A stretch of 64,000 bases of DNA from Hydra vulgaris (lineage: Eukaryota > Cnidaria > Hydrozoa > Anthoathecata > Hydridae), in NCBI RefSeq assembly GCF_038396675.1, contig NC_088921.1, positions 22,866,001-22,930,000 of the forward strand, read 5' to 3'. Position numbers and translations under genes: made by a program. This document shows, one piece after another, positions 1 to 14,263 of this stretch. The notes under the pieces are model-generated. The model ran no database searches. It worked only from the letters and a program-made list of their open reading frames with translations, and was not told the origin of the DNA. Positions within the stretch are counted from its first letter, which is position 1; every line of letters starts with the position of its first letter.

Positions 1-269
1 ATTTTCAAGAGTTTCAAATGCGAGTTTATTACTTAGTAGGATTTGCATTGCATACTCGTTTTTAAACGCACCTGAAGAGCGTATTTCTAATGCGTGTTTG
101 ACACTAAAAAATGGCTAATGTACATACCAAAATGTTGCGTAGCCAAACAAGTTTTAAATTCGCATTTACAACTTAATGTGCCGGCTGGGTAACAAGATGG
201 AGAGGTTTTTTTTAGCGGTTCGCTATAAAAATCTGATAAGCTTGTTATTGTAATTTCTATAACTTACTA
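1..269. other. No gene recognised
   Basis: AT-rich sequence to the left of the first hAT element. I see no reading frame with recognisable content, no RNA gene and no clear repeat. Confidence 0.5.
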
Positions 270-289
270 CAGTATACTAGATAGTGACA

Positions 290-455
290 CGGGGACAGAA
301 AGTCTCCCCATCCCATCTGCATACACATTTTTCCCTCCCCGTCTCATCCCCATCAGGGTTGTCCTCATCCACTCCCCATCCTAATCAAGTTTGTCCCCAT
401 CTCCATCCCATCCCCATTATTACCGCTTCTCTCCCCATCCAGTCACCGCATACAA
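290..455. repeat. Left subterminal CCCATC-rich repeats of hAT 1
   Basis: Many irregularly spaced copies of CCCCATC/CCCATCC lie just inside the left end of hAT element 1. Short subterminal repeats of this kind usually bind the hAT transposase; binding here is inferred. They differ from the repeats at the other end. Confidence 0.6.
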
Positions 456-558
456 TATAATAATTCAAATATCAAAATCTTGTATTTTAACCGTTTTTAT
501 TAACACTTTTATTAATACTTGAAAGCTGTCCTTGATTGAGATATATTATTATGCATAC

Positions 559-2811
559 CTATTCTTTGTTCAAACCATGGAGAAATAACAGTCCATCGAC
601 ACAACCCGGATAAAGTTGTGTTTTTCTATCGTCAAGTTTTCTTCCAGCAATTAAAAATGAACGTTCGGATGATGTGCTTGTTGCTGGAATTGACAACACT
701 GACTGTGCTACCTGTGACCAATTTGGATAGAGTCCTGTTTTACTTTTCCAATACGAAGAAATATTATCCTCAGAATCTGTGCTGTTCCAGTAGCTGTCAA
801 CTTCATTGATGGCAGCTTCTTCACTTTCAAATAAATCTACAAAAAATTCACTTGAATTGTCATTATGTATTTTGCTCTTTTTTTCAGGTGGCTCAAGAAA
901 AGTATTTTGGTTCGAGTCAAAGAAGGCTGGTCTGACTAGAGGCAATTCATCTACCATGTTGTTTAAACTGATTAGTGCTTCTTTAATTTTTTCTTCTGTC
1001 ATTATTTTAGTTGCAATTCTTTTAAATTTTGGGTCCAAAAGAGTTGCAATTCTATGCATTTCATTTATTGGAAAATAGCGCTTCATCATGCCATTTAAAT
1101 ATGTCTTAAAGTCTTTAATGCTATTACTATCTGTAGCCGATACTTGCAAATGCTTTGTTATTTGATATTTAGTTGGAACAACCATGTTCAAAGAACATTC
1201 TTTGTCTGTTGAAAGATGTTTAGTAGCAGTATCAAATGGTATTAACGCTGTGATGACATCTTTCAATAAAGTCTCGTACAAATCGAATAATTTTCTTTGA
1301 AGTTTTTTATCTTGTTCTCTAGCTGAAAAAGTAGTTATATCTTCAATATTTGTCAACAATGATTGCAACATAGTGAGTTGAGAATTCCACCTTGTTGAAA
1401 CAGATTGCTTAACCGATGTTTGTAGTTCATGTTGAATTTTTGAACGTTTTATATGTGTCACTATTTCTTTGCATGTGCCAATGAGACTAATGATTTAACC
1501 ATTAGACTAGCCATTAGTCTCATTAGCAAAAAAGCAGGGGCAAAAAAGCAGGGGCATCTTTCACTTCTAGACCATGAACCAAAACCAAATTTAGGTTGTG
1601 TCCACAGCATGAAATCTAAATTTGATCTTTAAAAGCAGCTTTATCATTTGAGCTATTGTCAGTTATATAATAATTGTCACTTCGCCATGCTCCCATTTCT
1701 TCTAGGATTTCTTTGGTAACGGATTTAATATTCTCAGCTAAATGTAATAATAAAAAATATTTATGAAACGTTAATTAAAATAAAAAATACAAGATTGACA
1801 TTACCAATAACATTGAAATAAGATTTTAATTGATGAAAGCTTTGTGAAAAGTTATTACAATAAACTACTTTTTAAATTGACAAGAGAAGAGAATCAACAA
1901 GCCAAATAAATATTTATGAAATCATGTGGTTTAACTTAAGTAAAGAAATATTTATGAAACCATATGGCTTTAAAAAAGACATATTTGTAACCATGTGGTT
2001 TTAAAAAAGAAATACTAATCAAATCATTTGGTTTAATATTATTAAAGAAATATTTTTAAAACCATTTTGTTTAAATAAATAAATATTTTGGAAACCATCG
2101 AGTATTTAAATCAATAAAAATTATGATAATCTCACCTGTGTGTTTTTCTTCCATTGATCTTGTTGCAATGATGTATGAGAGCAATTTCCATTGGTCGTTG
2201 ATGTAGAGTGCTGTAATTGTGATGTATGGTATTGTTTTCTGTACGTGTGTCCACAAATCAGTCGTTACAGCAAAACGTTTCTGCTTCTCAAACACTTTTC
2301 TAAGCTCAGCTCGTTTCTTTTCTGCTTCAGTAAAAACATGACGAGAAACAGTTCGAGCAGAAGGAACAATATCATCAACAGAAACATTTCCATATTTAGC
2401 TCCGATTGAAATTAATTTCTCTGCAAATTTTCTAAAACCAACACCTTCTACAATTAAAAGTGGTCGAATGTCAGTAGCACACATGTTCGAAATTACATTA
2501 ACCAGCTCAGTTTTTTCTGTAGTCGATATTTTTTTAACAGTTTCAGAGGTTGACAAAGCAAACCTGGTTATTTTCGGCAACTCTGTTTTCCTCACACACG
2601 ATTTTATGTGAGTTTTCAAACCACTTGTACCATCTCGAGATGTCAATTTTAGTAGAGCTTTACACTTCGAACAAAGAACGTGCTCACTAAAAACATTGTC
2701 AACATTCACCTTTAAGAAAAACGGCGAAACATCGCTGGTTCCCGGATTTTCGAAGTAACTTATACTTTCATCGTTTTTTGAAATAAGTTTGCTTAACTTT
2801 AATTTATCCAT
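559..2811 (-). pseudogene. hAT transposase (ZBED type), with one intron and broken frame
   Basis: Exon 1 (2811 down to 2136) encodes about 225 residues. A BED-type zinc finger at roughly residues 48-72 has Cys-x2-Cys and a downstream His-x4-Cys, and the start of the catalytic region follows (VTTDLWTH). A GT-AG intron fits 2135-1738: the donor reads CACAG/GTGAG, the acceptor TTTAG/CT, and joining gives an in-frame Thr-Ala. Exon 2 continues with YYITDNSSNDKAA, then meets an in-frame TAG at 1616-1618, before SCCGHNLNLV. More stops and a tandem 14-bp duplication break the frame near 1480-1560. The last part (1461-559) is open and ends in the hAT C-terminal dimerisation region (SIPATSTSSERSFLIAGRKL). 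The protein should cut and paste the element in the nucleus, but this copy cannot make it. Confidence 0.85.
1738..2135 (-). other. GT-AG intron in hAT transposase 1
   Basis: A 398-bp intron with donor GTGAG at 2135-2131 and acceptor TTTAG at 1742-1738, read on the minus strand. Removing it keeps the frame from EEKHT into AENIKSVTKE, as expected for hAT proteins. Confidence 0.7.
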
Positions 2812-2833
2812 TTTATGTATCCAGATGACAAAT

Positions 2834-2975
2834 TAATAACCGTTACCGCGGAAATAAATTCAGATCTGTTACCGCTACCGCAGTATAACCAAGCCCATTG
2901 TTACCGTTACCGCGGTATTACCGTAATTTTTTTTCCATCCCCGCGGTAATTACCACGGTAACTGCAATTCCCGTT
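2834..2975. repeat. Right subterminal TTACCG repeats of hAT 1
   Basis: Repeated GTTACCGCGG/TTACCG motifs lie just inside the right end of hAT 1. They are probably transposase-binding subterminal repeats (inference). Confidence 0.6.
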
Positions 2976-2999
2976 ACCGTGTCACACTCTACTGTATAC

Positions 3000-4820
3000 A
3001 ATTGCTTTTGGTATTAATAACTTGTGTGTCTGCGTGTTTGCAGATTATTTTTGTGCAAATTTCTTGCTTGATTTTACTTATAGACCGAACATCGAAAAAG
3101 TTCAACTCTGGTTGAAGGACTTCTAGGCATTGTTAGCAGATGAAGGCAGTAGATTTTTACAAACCGATTTGGAATTTTTTTATAACTAATTTTTCTTTAT
3201 TTTATACTATATTATACGATACTCTATATTTAAAACTATTTTTTCACTTACAGTTAATTTATTTTTTTTTCTTATAAAAAGATGGACGCATTATATTTGA
3301 AATGATCGTAAGACATCTTGCATTCACTGCACTTATAACAAGTTATAAAACTTATAAGAAGAATAAATAAATATTTTAAAAGAAGAAAAGAAAAAGAAAT
3401 ATCTAAAAGAAAATAAGTAAAGAAGTATTGAAAATAAAAGTTAAAAAAGTTAATGAGTGAAATAAATAAAAAGAATAGAAAAGAAAGAACAAAAAACTAT
3501 TTATACATATAAAAAAGAACTAAAGAAATATATGAAAAAATAATAAATCAAGATTTATTATTTTTTCATATATTTCTTTAGTTTTATTTCATATATTTCT
3601 TTAGTTTTCTTTGATATATTTTGTGGGATTTTTTATTTACTATTTATTTTTTAGTTATGCTGTTCGGCAGTCTTATAGTAATGATTTTTCTTTAGTTTTT
3701 TTGGCGTATAAAGTTTTATTTATTATTTTTTGTTAACAATTTATTGTTTTATTTTTTAGTTTAGTTTTATTTTTATTTTTTAGTAGTTTAGTAGTTTATT
3801 TTTATTTTTTGTTTTATTAATTATTTTTAAATAGTCATATATAATTTTTTATACAGTTATATATTATTTGTTTTTAATTTCTTTTTAGCCATTAATTATA
3901 TATGTTTTATGTTTTATCATTATTTTATTTTTCTTTATTTTTATTGTTTTTAATTTTATTTTGTCGCTTTTTTTTGCTGTTTTTTTTAATCTTCTTTTTT
4001 GCCAAAAGTATTTAAGGTAATTTTTTGTTTTTTTGTAATGTTCGTTGTAACTTTTATTTTGATTTTCTCAGTGCTTTTCTGTTATATTTTATTTATTTAT
4101 TTATTTATTTAGTCATATTATTTGCAATATATTTTGGTTATTATATTATAAGAACTATGATTAATACATTTACTAAATTCTTATAATTTTTTTTAGCAAC
4201 AGTCGTTTTTATGTCATCGTTAATTGTTACGTTTTGTTAGTTTATTTCTATTTCTAACTGTAACTTTGTATGCATAAACGATTGATGTATGGAAAGTTAT
4301 ACCGATTTATTTAAGTTATTATAATTACTATATCATTATTATTATATATTTTATATTATTATTATATTATTACTATTGCTAAAATAACATATTATTATTA
4401 TTACTTATTATTACTATTATTATTGTTTTTATAAATATTATTTTTATTATTATTACCATTACTATTTTAATCATTGGCATTAGGTGTTTACTTCATATTA
4501 GTAATTTATACTATTTTTAAACAACCTTGAAATGTAATACCAAATATTTCAGAAATATATTGATTGATTGATTGTACACGCAAGTAAAAGTCTTATTCTT
4601 TTAAATTAATAAACAGAGAACTCAGAAACATATTAAATTCACGTATGAACCTGTATTTTACATTATCGATTTAAAACTTTTAAATTTGTCATTTAATAAG
4701 TATTTCTATTGTTTACTGTGTTTTTATATGCAGATATTTTGTTTATTTTGTGTTAGTGTTTTGAAAATTTCAAATGCAGAAGTTCAAAGGTAAAATTAAA
4801 AATTTTTTTCAGTGTAAATT
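3000..4820. other. Low-complexity AT-rich stretch, no gene
   Basis: T-rich low-complexity DNA with a short (TTTA)n run near 4088-4110, (TTA)n-like runs at about 4330-4450, and (ATTG)n at 4559-4574. The last resembles the short microsatellite tail of a CR1/L2-type LINE, but no coding sequence precedes it, so no LINE is called. Confidence 0.4.
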
Positions 4821-4829
4821 CAAATTATT

Positions 4830-5695
4830 GGAAAAAATATACCTAAAGGTAAGCTAATAAATGTAGAAAAAAGGGCAGCAATACTCACTTTGCTTCAAGA
4901 AGGCTATACAGTTAGAAAAATAGCTAAAAATTAAACCGGAGTAAATCAACAGTTAGCTATATGATTCGTCGATATTAAGAATCTGGAAGTTTAGAAGACA
5001 GAAATCGCCCAGGTCCTTCTCGCATAACAAAAACTGATTACCGACGTATAAAAGTCATCAGTAAACGTAATCGAATGTTAACTGCTCCACAAATAACTGC
5101 TATTTTCAACTGTGATCGAGAATAAAAAGTTTCTGTCAGTACAATCAAACGAAGATAGCAAAAAGCTAATTTGCATGGTTGTGTTGCTATCCCAAAACCA
5201 TATCTACGAAAAGGTAATTGACAGAAGAGATTCCCAATTGGACACAGTTGCACAAAAATTGGACGATGGCTAAATGGAAACAAGTACTCAGGACCAATGA
5301 GTCAAAGTTTAAAGTTTTATGGAAATAAGCGAAGAATTTACGTTAGAAGATCTGCCGTTGAAAAAATGTCTGGTTTCAATAGTAAAACATGGTGGAGGTT
5401 CTGTGATAGTTTGGGGTTGTTTCTCTCTGAATGGAGTGGGAGATTTGCGTAAAACTGATGGTATAATGAGAAAAGAACATAATAGAGGTTTCCTGGAAAC
5501 AAGTTCAATCCCTTCGGGACTTCGATGAATCGGAAATAATTTTATTCTGATGCATGATAATGACCCTAAACATACTCCATTATTATGTAGAAAATATTTA
5601 GAATCAAAAAAAGGAGTGGAAAAAAATTCAGAAAGAAACAATTAGAAAATTGAAAGAATGTCGACAATAGTTAAAGCAGTTATTAAAGGTTTTTT
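4830..5695 (+). pseudogene. Tc1/mariner transposase relic
   Basis: Conceptual translation begins near 4839 (PKGKLINVEKRAAILTLLQ), an N-terminal helix-turn-helix like those of Tc1 transposases, and soon meets stops. Further on comes the Tc1 signature VKHGGGSVIVWGCFSLNGVG (5377-5436). Then comes MHDNDPKHT (about 5549-5575), which holds the second catalytic Asp. The region that should hold the third acidic residue (the SQSPDLNPIE block) is missing, and the sequence jumps to a C-terminal ERMSTIVKAVIK-like end. Many stops and frameshifts show an old, dead copy. I could not identify terminal inverted repeats. Confidence 0.75.
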
Positions 5696-5890
5696 TTGAC
5701 GAAAACAAAATTTAATTATTATAGTGGTTTTTGTAAACTTTTATTACATAAAACTGACTAATAAAAAATTTTATATTGAAAATGTATAAAAAGTATAACT
5801 TTTATTAATATAAATTAAAAATTCTAAAATGTAATTACATTTTTTAAAAAATCGTTGTAACCATTGTCCTAACTTACGTGAGCGGCAATG

Positions 5891-7400
<1,510 letters not shown>

Positions 7401-7404
7401 AATT

Positions 7405-7640
7405 ACAAAATAATCTTGTAAGATCTTACAAATCTTGTTAAGAATTCATATTATAACTTAAAAATCTTACTAAGAAATTATGATGTAATTTACATATCTT
7501 ATTAAGATCTTACATTTCTAACAAATCTTACTAAGAAATCGTACGTAAACTTACAAATCTTAATAAGATCTGATTAGTTTTCTTGCACGTCTTCCAAGCC
7601 TTACTAATCTTACTGAGGTTCTTAGTAAGAATTCTTATTG
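7405..7640. repeat. Degenerate AATCTTACTAAGAA repeat cluster
   Basis: Variants of AAATCTTACTAAGAAAT and its complement (ATCTTATTAAGATC) recur about every 25-35 bp. The cluster looks like a decayed tandem array directly 5' of the LINE fragment. Confidence 0.5.
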
Positions 7641-9035
7641 AGATTTGTAAAATTCGTCGCTCTGAAAATAATAGACCAATCTCAATCCTTTCGGATTTCA
7701 AAACTTTTCGAACGAATAATCTATAATAAATTAAATGAATATTCAAAAACTAACAAAATTATCAATAAAGGTTGATATGGTTTTTAAAAGCTACACTCAA
7801 CTGAGCATGCAATCCTTGACCTCTCAAATAGGATAAGTAGATCATTTTAAAAAAAAATCATATTAGGGATCTTTTATTTGTCATAAGCACTTGACACCGT
7901 TAACCATAAGATTTTACTAACAAAAATGAAAAACAATGGTATAAAAAATAAAGCTTTAAATAAGTTTAAAAACTACCTTAATAACAGACAACAGTGTGTT
8001 ATTATAAATAGAAAAAGCAACTCAAATTTACTAAAAACAAAATGTGTTGTACCCCAAGGTTCTATTCTAGCTCCTCTATTGTTTCTTACTTATGTAAAAG
8101 ATCTTCCAAACGCCTCTAATGTCTTTAAAACTATATTGTTTGTCGACGATACAAACTTATTTTACTCGTCAAAGACAATCGAAGACCTCTTTGAAAAAAC
8201 AAATGCTGAACTAAAAAAATTAATATATGGTTTAAATAAAATAAACTGTCACTCAATATAGAAAAAACCAAGTATATACTATTTCACTCTAATCAACAAA
8301 TTAAAAAAATACCCCTGAACCTACCAACAATTAATATAGAAATAATATATAACTATCAAAAGAGTTCTGAATACAAAGTTTTTAGGAGTTCTAATTGATG
8401 AACACATCTCCTAGAAACCCCACATAAACTACATAAACACAAAATCATCAAAGAACATAGGTTTAGTTTACAAGACAAGACCATTTTTGTCACAAAAAAG
8501 TCTAAAACTTGTCTACTTTTCATTCAAACATAGCTATCTCATATATGCCAATATACCACGGGGCAGTACCCATAAATCTAAATTAGAACCACTTTACTTA
8601 CGTCAAAAACACGCTTCAAGACTAGTTTACAGCAAAAACAATTTTACTCAAAATCAACCTTTACTGGAACAAATGAACGCACTAAATATATTTCAAATAA
8701 ATATTTTTAAAAATATACTTTTCATGTTTAAGAATAAACTAAGTCTGGCTCCAGAACATTTTCCAGCACACTTTTTTAAAAATAACATAATAATAAATAC
8801 AATACAAGAGCAACAAAGAACTTTAAGATACCGTTTGAAACAACAAGACTCTTAAAGTTCTAAATTATATATCGTGCTCCCTATTTATTTAATATATTAG
8901 TTTCCAGAAATGAATCGCTATTAAACTTAAACAACGAACACTCTCTAAAAATAAAGTTAAAACCTGCAATAATCATATAATAAATAACAATATGGAGTTT
9001 TTTTAAATTTAAATAAAATAAATAAATAAATGTAA
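7640..9035 (+). pseudogene. CR1/L2-like LINE fragment (reverse transcriptase and 3' end)
   Basis: Frameshifted pieces of the second ORF of a non-LTR retrotransposon. The first part reads RPISIL-like with a broken AFD region. Next, 7926-8261 is open and contains VPQGSILAPLLFL and FVDDTNLF, the reverse-transcriptase motifs around the catalytic Asp pair, here in FVDD form. The segment 8487-8855 is the C-terminal part (KSKLEPLYLRQKHASRLVYS; NALNIFQINIF) typical of CR1/L2-class proteins. It ends at about 9005-9030 in AAATAAATAAAT, a short microsatellite tail like those of that class. There is no endonuclease domain, so this is a 5'-truncated, inactive copy. Confidence 0.8.
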
Positions 9036-9231
9036 CTTAACTTTTAATACAAATTGATGAAAAAAAAAAAATAATAATATCAATAACAAGGTATATATGT
9101 ACAGCGCCGTAACTAGCTTTTCTAGTGCCCTGTGCAAAATTTCATTTTTCGGCCCCCTAAGCCTAACTTTTTTTTGGAAAAATTGTAAATAAAAAATATA
9201 TTTTAATTTATTATTTTTAAAAATTTCTTTA

Positions 9232-9507
9232 TTAAAATTTCACTATTCTCGCTTTCATTTGCGCAAATTCATTTATAACGTCGTCATAATTAATATCTTT
9301 AACAATGTTATATTCAATAGATATTATTGAAAGATTAGATAATCTTTCTTGTCCTATAGTAGATCTTAAATAATTTTTAATCAATTTCAATTTACTAAAA
9401 CTTCTCTCATACGACGCAGTAGTAACTGGAAGAGTGAGAAATATCCGGATAGCAATATTAATATTCGGATAAGACTCAATTAAGCCAAAGTCATGAAGTG
9501 CTTGCAA
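9232..9507 (-). pseudogene. C-terminal piece of a hAT transposase (ZMYM1-like)
   Basis: A 91-residue frame with the hAT dimerisation signature LPVTTASYERSFSKLKLIKN followed by LRSTIGQERLSNLSIISIE. This matches the C terminus of the TTF-finger/ZMYM1-like hAT group. No BED or TTF finger and no catalytic region remain in the element. In an intact protein this part folds with the catalytic core. Confidence 0.85.
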
Positions 9508-9862
9508 AATATCTAGTGGAGTTTAATAATTAGTTTTTTTATAGCTATTTTTAACCAATCTATATTTAAATAAAACAAACTTACGATGTTTTTATAAACG
9601 AGTATATTTTAAATTCTAATTGGAAATTATAAATTGTAATAATGTGTCATTAATAATGTGTCATTAATAATGACAATAAGTTTTTTTATGTTGCTTTGAT
9701 TAAAAATGAAAATTGCTTCACACATTTTTTAAATTCACCACATTACTACACACACAATACGTTTTATTCTATTGCCCACCAGATATCGTTGATTGAATTC
9801 GCGCCAAAATATTACAATTTGGAATTGGAAATGAATATAGAAATTTTAAATTGCAGTATAGA

Positions 9863-9905
9863 ATTAAGTAGCACTGTATTGAAATACAATACAGTGCTAC
9901 TTAAT
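9863..9905. repeat. Perfect 19-bp inverted repeat
   Basis: Arms ATTAAGTAGCACTGTATTG and its exact complement are separated by the loop AAATA. It lies inside hAT element 2, about 160 bp from the right end. Confidence 0.9.
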
Positions 9906-10062
9906 AGGAAAAAAAAATTTAAAAAAATTAAAAAAAAAATTAATAGAAGTATTTATTAATAGAACAAATAATTTTTCGTCAGTTTAAAGTTCCATTTCAC
10001 GGCCGCCTAATCTACGGGCCCTGTGCAAGTGCAATTGTTGCACCTGCCTAGTTACGGCACTG

Positions 10063-10671
<609 letters not shown>

Positions 10672-10679
10672 AATAAATT

Positions 10680-12930
10680 GTTTTAACTACAAATTTGTTT
10701 ATAATTTCAATATCGTTAATATCTCAACTCCAAATGCTATTTTATAAATGCATCTGTTATATTTTAAATGTTAAAAATTATATATTTGAAAGGAACTGTA
10801 AAATATAGTTTTACTTAATATTTGATAATTCTATTACTAATTTAGTATTTAACACAGAAATTAACATGAACTAGCCTAAAAAATATTAAATAAGGAATAC
10901 TTAATAAACTTAAAACTTTGGAAACGTTAAGCATTACTTTTAAAACTATTTTACATTTTAAAACACAAAAACTTAAAGTACTGAAAAACTGGGCTTCTAA
11001 TTTTTGGCCTATTTATGCAACATATCCGGCCGTGTATAAAGTAGGCCATGTTTAAAAATTTTTTTTAAAACAATACAAAGAAATCATTTTAAAATAAAAA
11101 GAATAAAATAGACATTAAGTTTAATAGTATTTAAAGTTACCTTTAATGTAAATGTAAATTTGAATCCCAACTTGAATTTTGTTTACATACAAAAAAACTT
11201 GCAGCTAAAAAAAAAAAGAAGGAATAATAATCTAGAACAAGGAGAACATCCTTCACTTCATATGCAAAAATATTTGCTATCTGGCTTGTAAAAAAATATA
11301 TGTAGGGATAAAACTAGCGCAAGACATTCAAAGCTAGTTGGAATGGCTATACGCGTTTTTTGCCGTACCGCAAGAAGACGGGAATTCACTATCACAAGAT
11401 GATAAGAATTCGGGGGGTTAATTATAAACTTAAGTCATACAACTATTATTATTAGTATAATTTTTATGTTAATTACGTCATTGTATAACATTATTACCGC
11501 AACCTTTTGAAAACGAAATTGAAAGTGATATTTTTTCAATTTCAAATAGATTTATTACTTCAATTTCAAATAGTATAATTTCCAGAAAATTATATTCTCG
11601 CTTCTCTGGATAATCCTGACAAATTTATATTAAATTTAAATTTTATGTAAATGTGTGAACAAAATAAATTCCTGATGAGTGGTGACGTTTAACGTAGGTA
11701 ACATAATTATTTTTATAACATTTATAAAAACTTTTCATGAATTTTAGCATTTTAATAATAACACTTAACTATAATTTACTTTCATTGAGTGATTATTAGA
11801 TCAATTATAAATAAGTTTTTTACTTAATTTTCAAACATAAATTATATCTTCTGATTGTATAGATCATATGCTCTAAAAAATATAAATCACTGACTTTGTT
11901 CTTTTTTTTACTGACTAATTCAGTATTCTTATTTTATAAGAATACTTTATAGGACTGACTTGTTCAGTATTTTTGTTTTTAATTATTTAATGCAGTATTT
12001 TACTAGTTAAAAGTTCGCTTTCAATTATTATTTTCATGTGAATATTTTATAAATTTCTTAACTTGCAATAGTTTATGTATGATACACTATGTAAATAGCA
12101 CATTTATTTTTTACTGCTTTATTTTTCTAAAGATGGGTTAGAAAGGCTTTTAAAGAAAGTTAAAATTTATTTATATTACTTATTAAATTGATAAATGAAT
12201 AATAGTTTTCTATTTTAAAATTAATTTTGTTTCATTTTTTTTTTAAAAATCCTTATGAACTTAAGCATTTCCTCACTATAAGAATAGTAAAATGTCAAAG
12301 TGTAAATACTTTTATAAAGATGCAAAATTTAAAAACATTTAAAGATTGAAAATTTAGTTTAGGTTCACTTTTTTATAAATTATCAAATATTTTATAATCA
12401 TTAATAAATTTATGCTTTGTTGATATGATTGCTATGATATGGCAGCTTATAAACGCGATTTCTGCTTTCCTTATTCCTGTGAAGATGTTTTGAATTGTGA
12501 CACTATATAATATATATAAATATATACATCTTGTAATGTAGTAAAATATTTTTATACTAATTTTTATCATTTTAAATAACAAAATTACAGTAATACAATA
12601 CATAAATAAAGAAGGTGATGAATAGATGAAGTTGTAGTTCAGCTCTCTCTACTTCTCTTGTTATTCAAAAAGACTAGAGGGTATAAGAATCACATTCAAA
12701 TTTTGTTTTGGGTATTTATATATATTAATAAAAAATTTATTTTAAACTTTTTTTATAGGATAAAGAAGGTTCATATTTTTTCCCTTAAATGTAAACAATG
12801 GCACCTCTTTTAAATAGACATTATAAAATTAAATCATAATTTTTATATTTGATAATAGTTTCATAAACATGAAAAAATTTGAAAGAATGAAGTATTTTTG
12901 ATACTACCAACACTTCTACTCTTCGTTTAT
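10680..12930. other. No gene recognised
   Basis: About 2.2 kb of AT-rich DNA. Reading frames are short and of low complexity, and no transposon protein motif or RNA gene was found. A slightly GC-richer patch at 11000-11050 (ATCCGGCCGTG) could be the end of an unrecognised repeat. Confidence 0.4.
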
Positions 12931-12931
12931 A

Positions 12932-12934
<3 letters not shown>

Positions 12935-13004
<70 letters not shown>
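12935..13004. repeat. (TA)n microsatellite
   Basis: About 70 bp of TA dinucleotides, 160 bp upstream of the RING gene at 13166. Confidence 0.95.
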
Positions 13005-13007
<3 letters not shown>

Positions 13008-13165
13008 GTAATTATTTAGATATTTCTATTTTTCTATTTTTTATTTAGTTTTAAAATATGCAATGGTAAATCGTTGACATAAAACTGTAGATATCTATCT
13101 TGAACATATTCAAAAATTTGCAGATATATTTGTTTTTGAATGTTTCTTTTTACAACTGATTAAGA

Positions 13166-13630
13166 ATGGAATGGGCAATTCTTCTTTTAAGTATTGTTGT
13201 TGTCATTATGATCATCTTTATTATATGTTATTTTTTTTGCTTTCAAGTATGTTACATAATATGTCAGTGCTTGTGTTGGGATGAGTTAGAGCGTGAAGTT
13301 CAACCTGACAATGTTGATTGTATAGAAAGACTTAAAAATAAGATTTCTTTTTCGAGTTATCAATATTTGGAATTTAATCCAGACTTAAAGGTTTTAAATG
13401 GATGTTTTTTCTTTAAAAAGAGGTTATTGTTTCAAAACACAAATTGTGCAATATGTTTTGAAGATTTTATTTTTAAAGAAAAGGTTGTTTTGCTTTTTTG
13501 TAGACACTGCTATCATGAAGAATGTATAGAAAAATGGCTCGTTGTGAAGAATGATTGCCCTTTATGCAAAGTTTATATTAGAAATGGATTACTTATTAAT
13601 GAAAGAACTCCTTTAATTCAAAGTGTTTAA
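13166..13630 (+). CDS. Small membrane RING-H2 E3 ligase-like protein, paralogue A
   Basis: An intact single-exon frame of 154 residues. Residues 5-30 are a strongly hydrophobic segment, a signal anchor or transmembrane helix. A Cys-rich juxtamembrane stretch follows (CQCLCW). Residues 94-134 form a RING-H2 finger with all eight zinc ligands: C94, C97, C112, H114, H117, C120, C131, C134. The expected Trp (W124) and PLC ending are present. The C terminus has ERTPLI (146-151), which fits the acidic dileucine sorting pattern. Size and layout resemble the RNF24/RNF122 class, so ubiquitin ligase activity at an endomembrane is the likely role (inference). A clear paralogue lies at 34109-34567 on the other strand. 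The start chosen is the first ATG, which places the hydrophobic segment at the N terminus. A single exon could also mean a retrocopy, but the frame is undamaged. Confidence 0.85.
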   Translation: MEWAILLLSIVVVIMIIFIICYFFCFQVCYIICQCLCWDELEREVQPDNVDCIERLKNKISFSSYQYLEFNPDLKVLNGCFFFKKRLLFQNTNCAICFEDFIFKEKVVLLFCRHCYHEECIEKWLVVKNDCPLCKVYIRNGLLINERTPLIQSV

Positions 13631-13990
13631 CTGTTAAATTTCCCAACAGTTATCAAAACAAACTATCAAACAAAGTTGTTATCAAAATAACTGTGTTGAA
13701 GTATTTTTAATATGGTTTTCTTATGTTTTAAAAAAGCAGCTGTTTATATGTGCTTTATTTTGTTATATAATGTGTGATATTTTTGCTATAAAATTTGTTA
13801 TATTCTGTTATAAATTATGTGGTATATTTTTAATTGGCTTAATTTTTTGATGAAACATAAAATGTCTAAAATTGCTTGAGTTTTCTTTTAAGTAATAAGA
13901 CTTTTCAAAAAGCACTAATTGTTGCATGTAAATTTTTTAAATAAGTTTAAAATGGAGTTAAAAACATAAAAGTTCATTTAAAATGCACTG
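13631..13990. other. 3' flank of RING paralogue A
   Basis: AT-rich sequence likely to include the 3' untranslated region. No canonical AATAAA was found in the first 300 bp, and no other feature is seen. Confidence 0.35.
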
Positions 13991-13994
13991 CTTA

Positions 13995-14263
13995 GGGATC
14001 ATCCATAAAGTTCTTATGCTTTTATCTCTACCCTAAACCCTCCTCCCCTCCTGCATTTTGCTGTTAGCTTTTTTGAGTACCCTCCACCTCCCTAAAAGTA
14101 CCTATGCTTTTAACCTAACTACCCAACATTTTTTGATATTTTTTTAAATTTAGTGTCTCCTTACTTTTGTAACTGACCACCTGCCCCTCATCTCATATAT
14201 TATATGCGCCATGTGCAGACCCCCTCTCCCCCATTCGAGCGTACATACTTTATGAATGATCTC
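13995..14263. mobile_element. MITE with GATCATCCATAAAG-type inverted ends
   Basis: The left end GGGATCATCCATAAAG and the minus-strand right end GAGATCATTCATAAAG continue with TTCTTATGCT versus TATGTACGCT, giving about 25 bp of imperfect terminal inverted repeat. Both sides are flanked by TTA (13992-13994, 14264-14266). The interior is pyrimidine-rich and non-coding. A 3-bp TTA duplication points to a PIF/Harbinger-like source; the superfamily is not certain. Confidence 0.7.

Larger units (their letters stand above)
278..2991 (-). mobile_element. hAT transposon 1, complete but decayed
   Basis: The left end reads TAGATAGTGACACGG. The right end, read on the minus strand, is TAGAGTGTGACACGG (13 of 15 identical). 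The flanking 8-mers are CAGTATAC (270-277) and CTGTATAC (2992-2999), a 7/8 target-site duplication of the 8-bp length typical of hAT. Between the ends lies a minus-strand transposase pseudogene with a BED finger at its start and a hAT dimerisation domain at its end. Both subterminal regions carry short motif repeats: CCCATC-type on the left and TTACCG-type on the right. The ends, the duplication length and the protein agree, so the superfamily call is firm. Confidence 0.9.
9102..10062 (-). mobile_element. hAT transposon 2, internally deleted, with perfect 8-bp duplications
   Basis: The left end is CAGCGCCGTAACTAGC and the right end on the minus strand is CAGTGCCGTAACTAGG. The flanks are exactly TATATGTA (9094-9101 and 10063-10070), the 8-bp target duplication of hAT. 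The 961-bp body keeps only the 3' end of a transposase gene and AT-rich filler, so it is a deletion derivative that could move only with a transposase supplied elsewhere. Confidence 0.92.

Noticed and set aside
4459..4580. CR1/L2 LINE 3' end suggested by (ATTG)n
   Set aside because: No coding sequence precedes it; a four-unit tetranucleotide run is weak evidence in such DNA.
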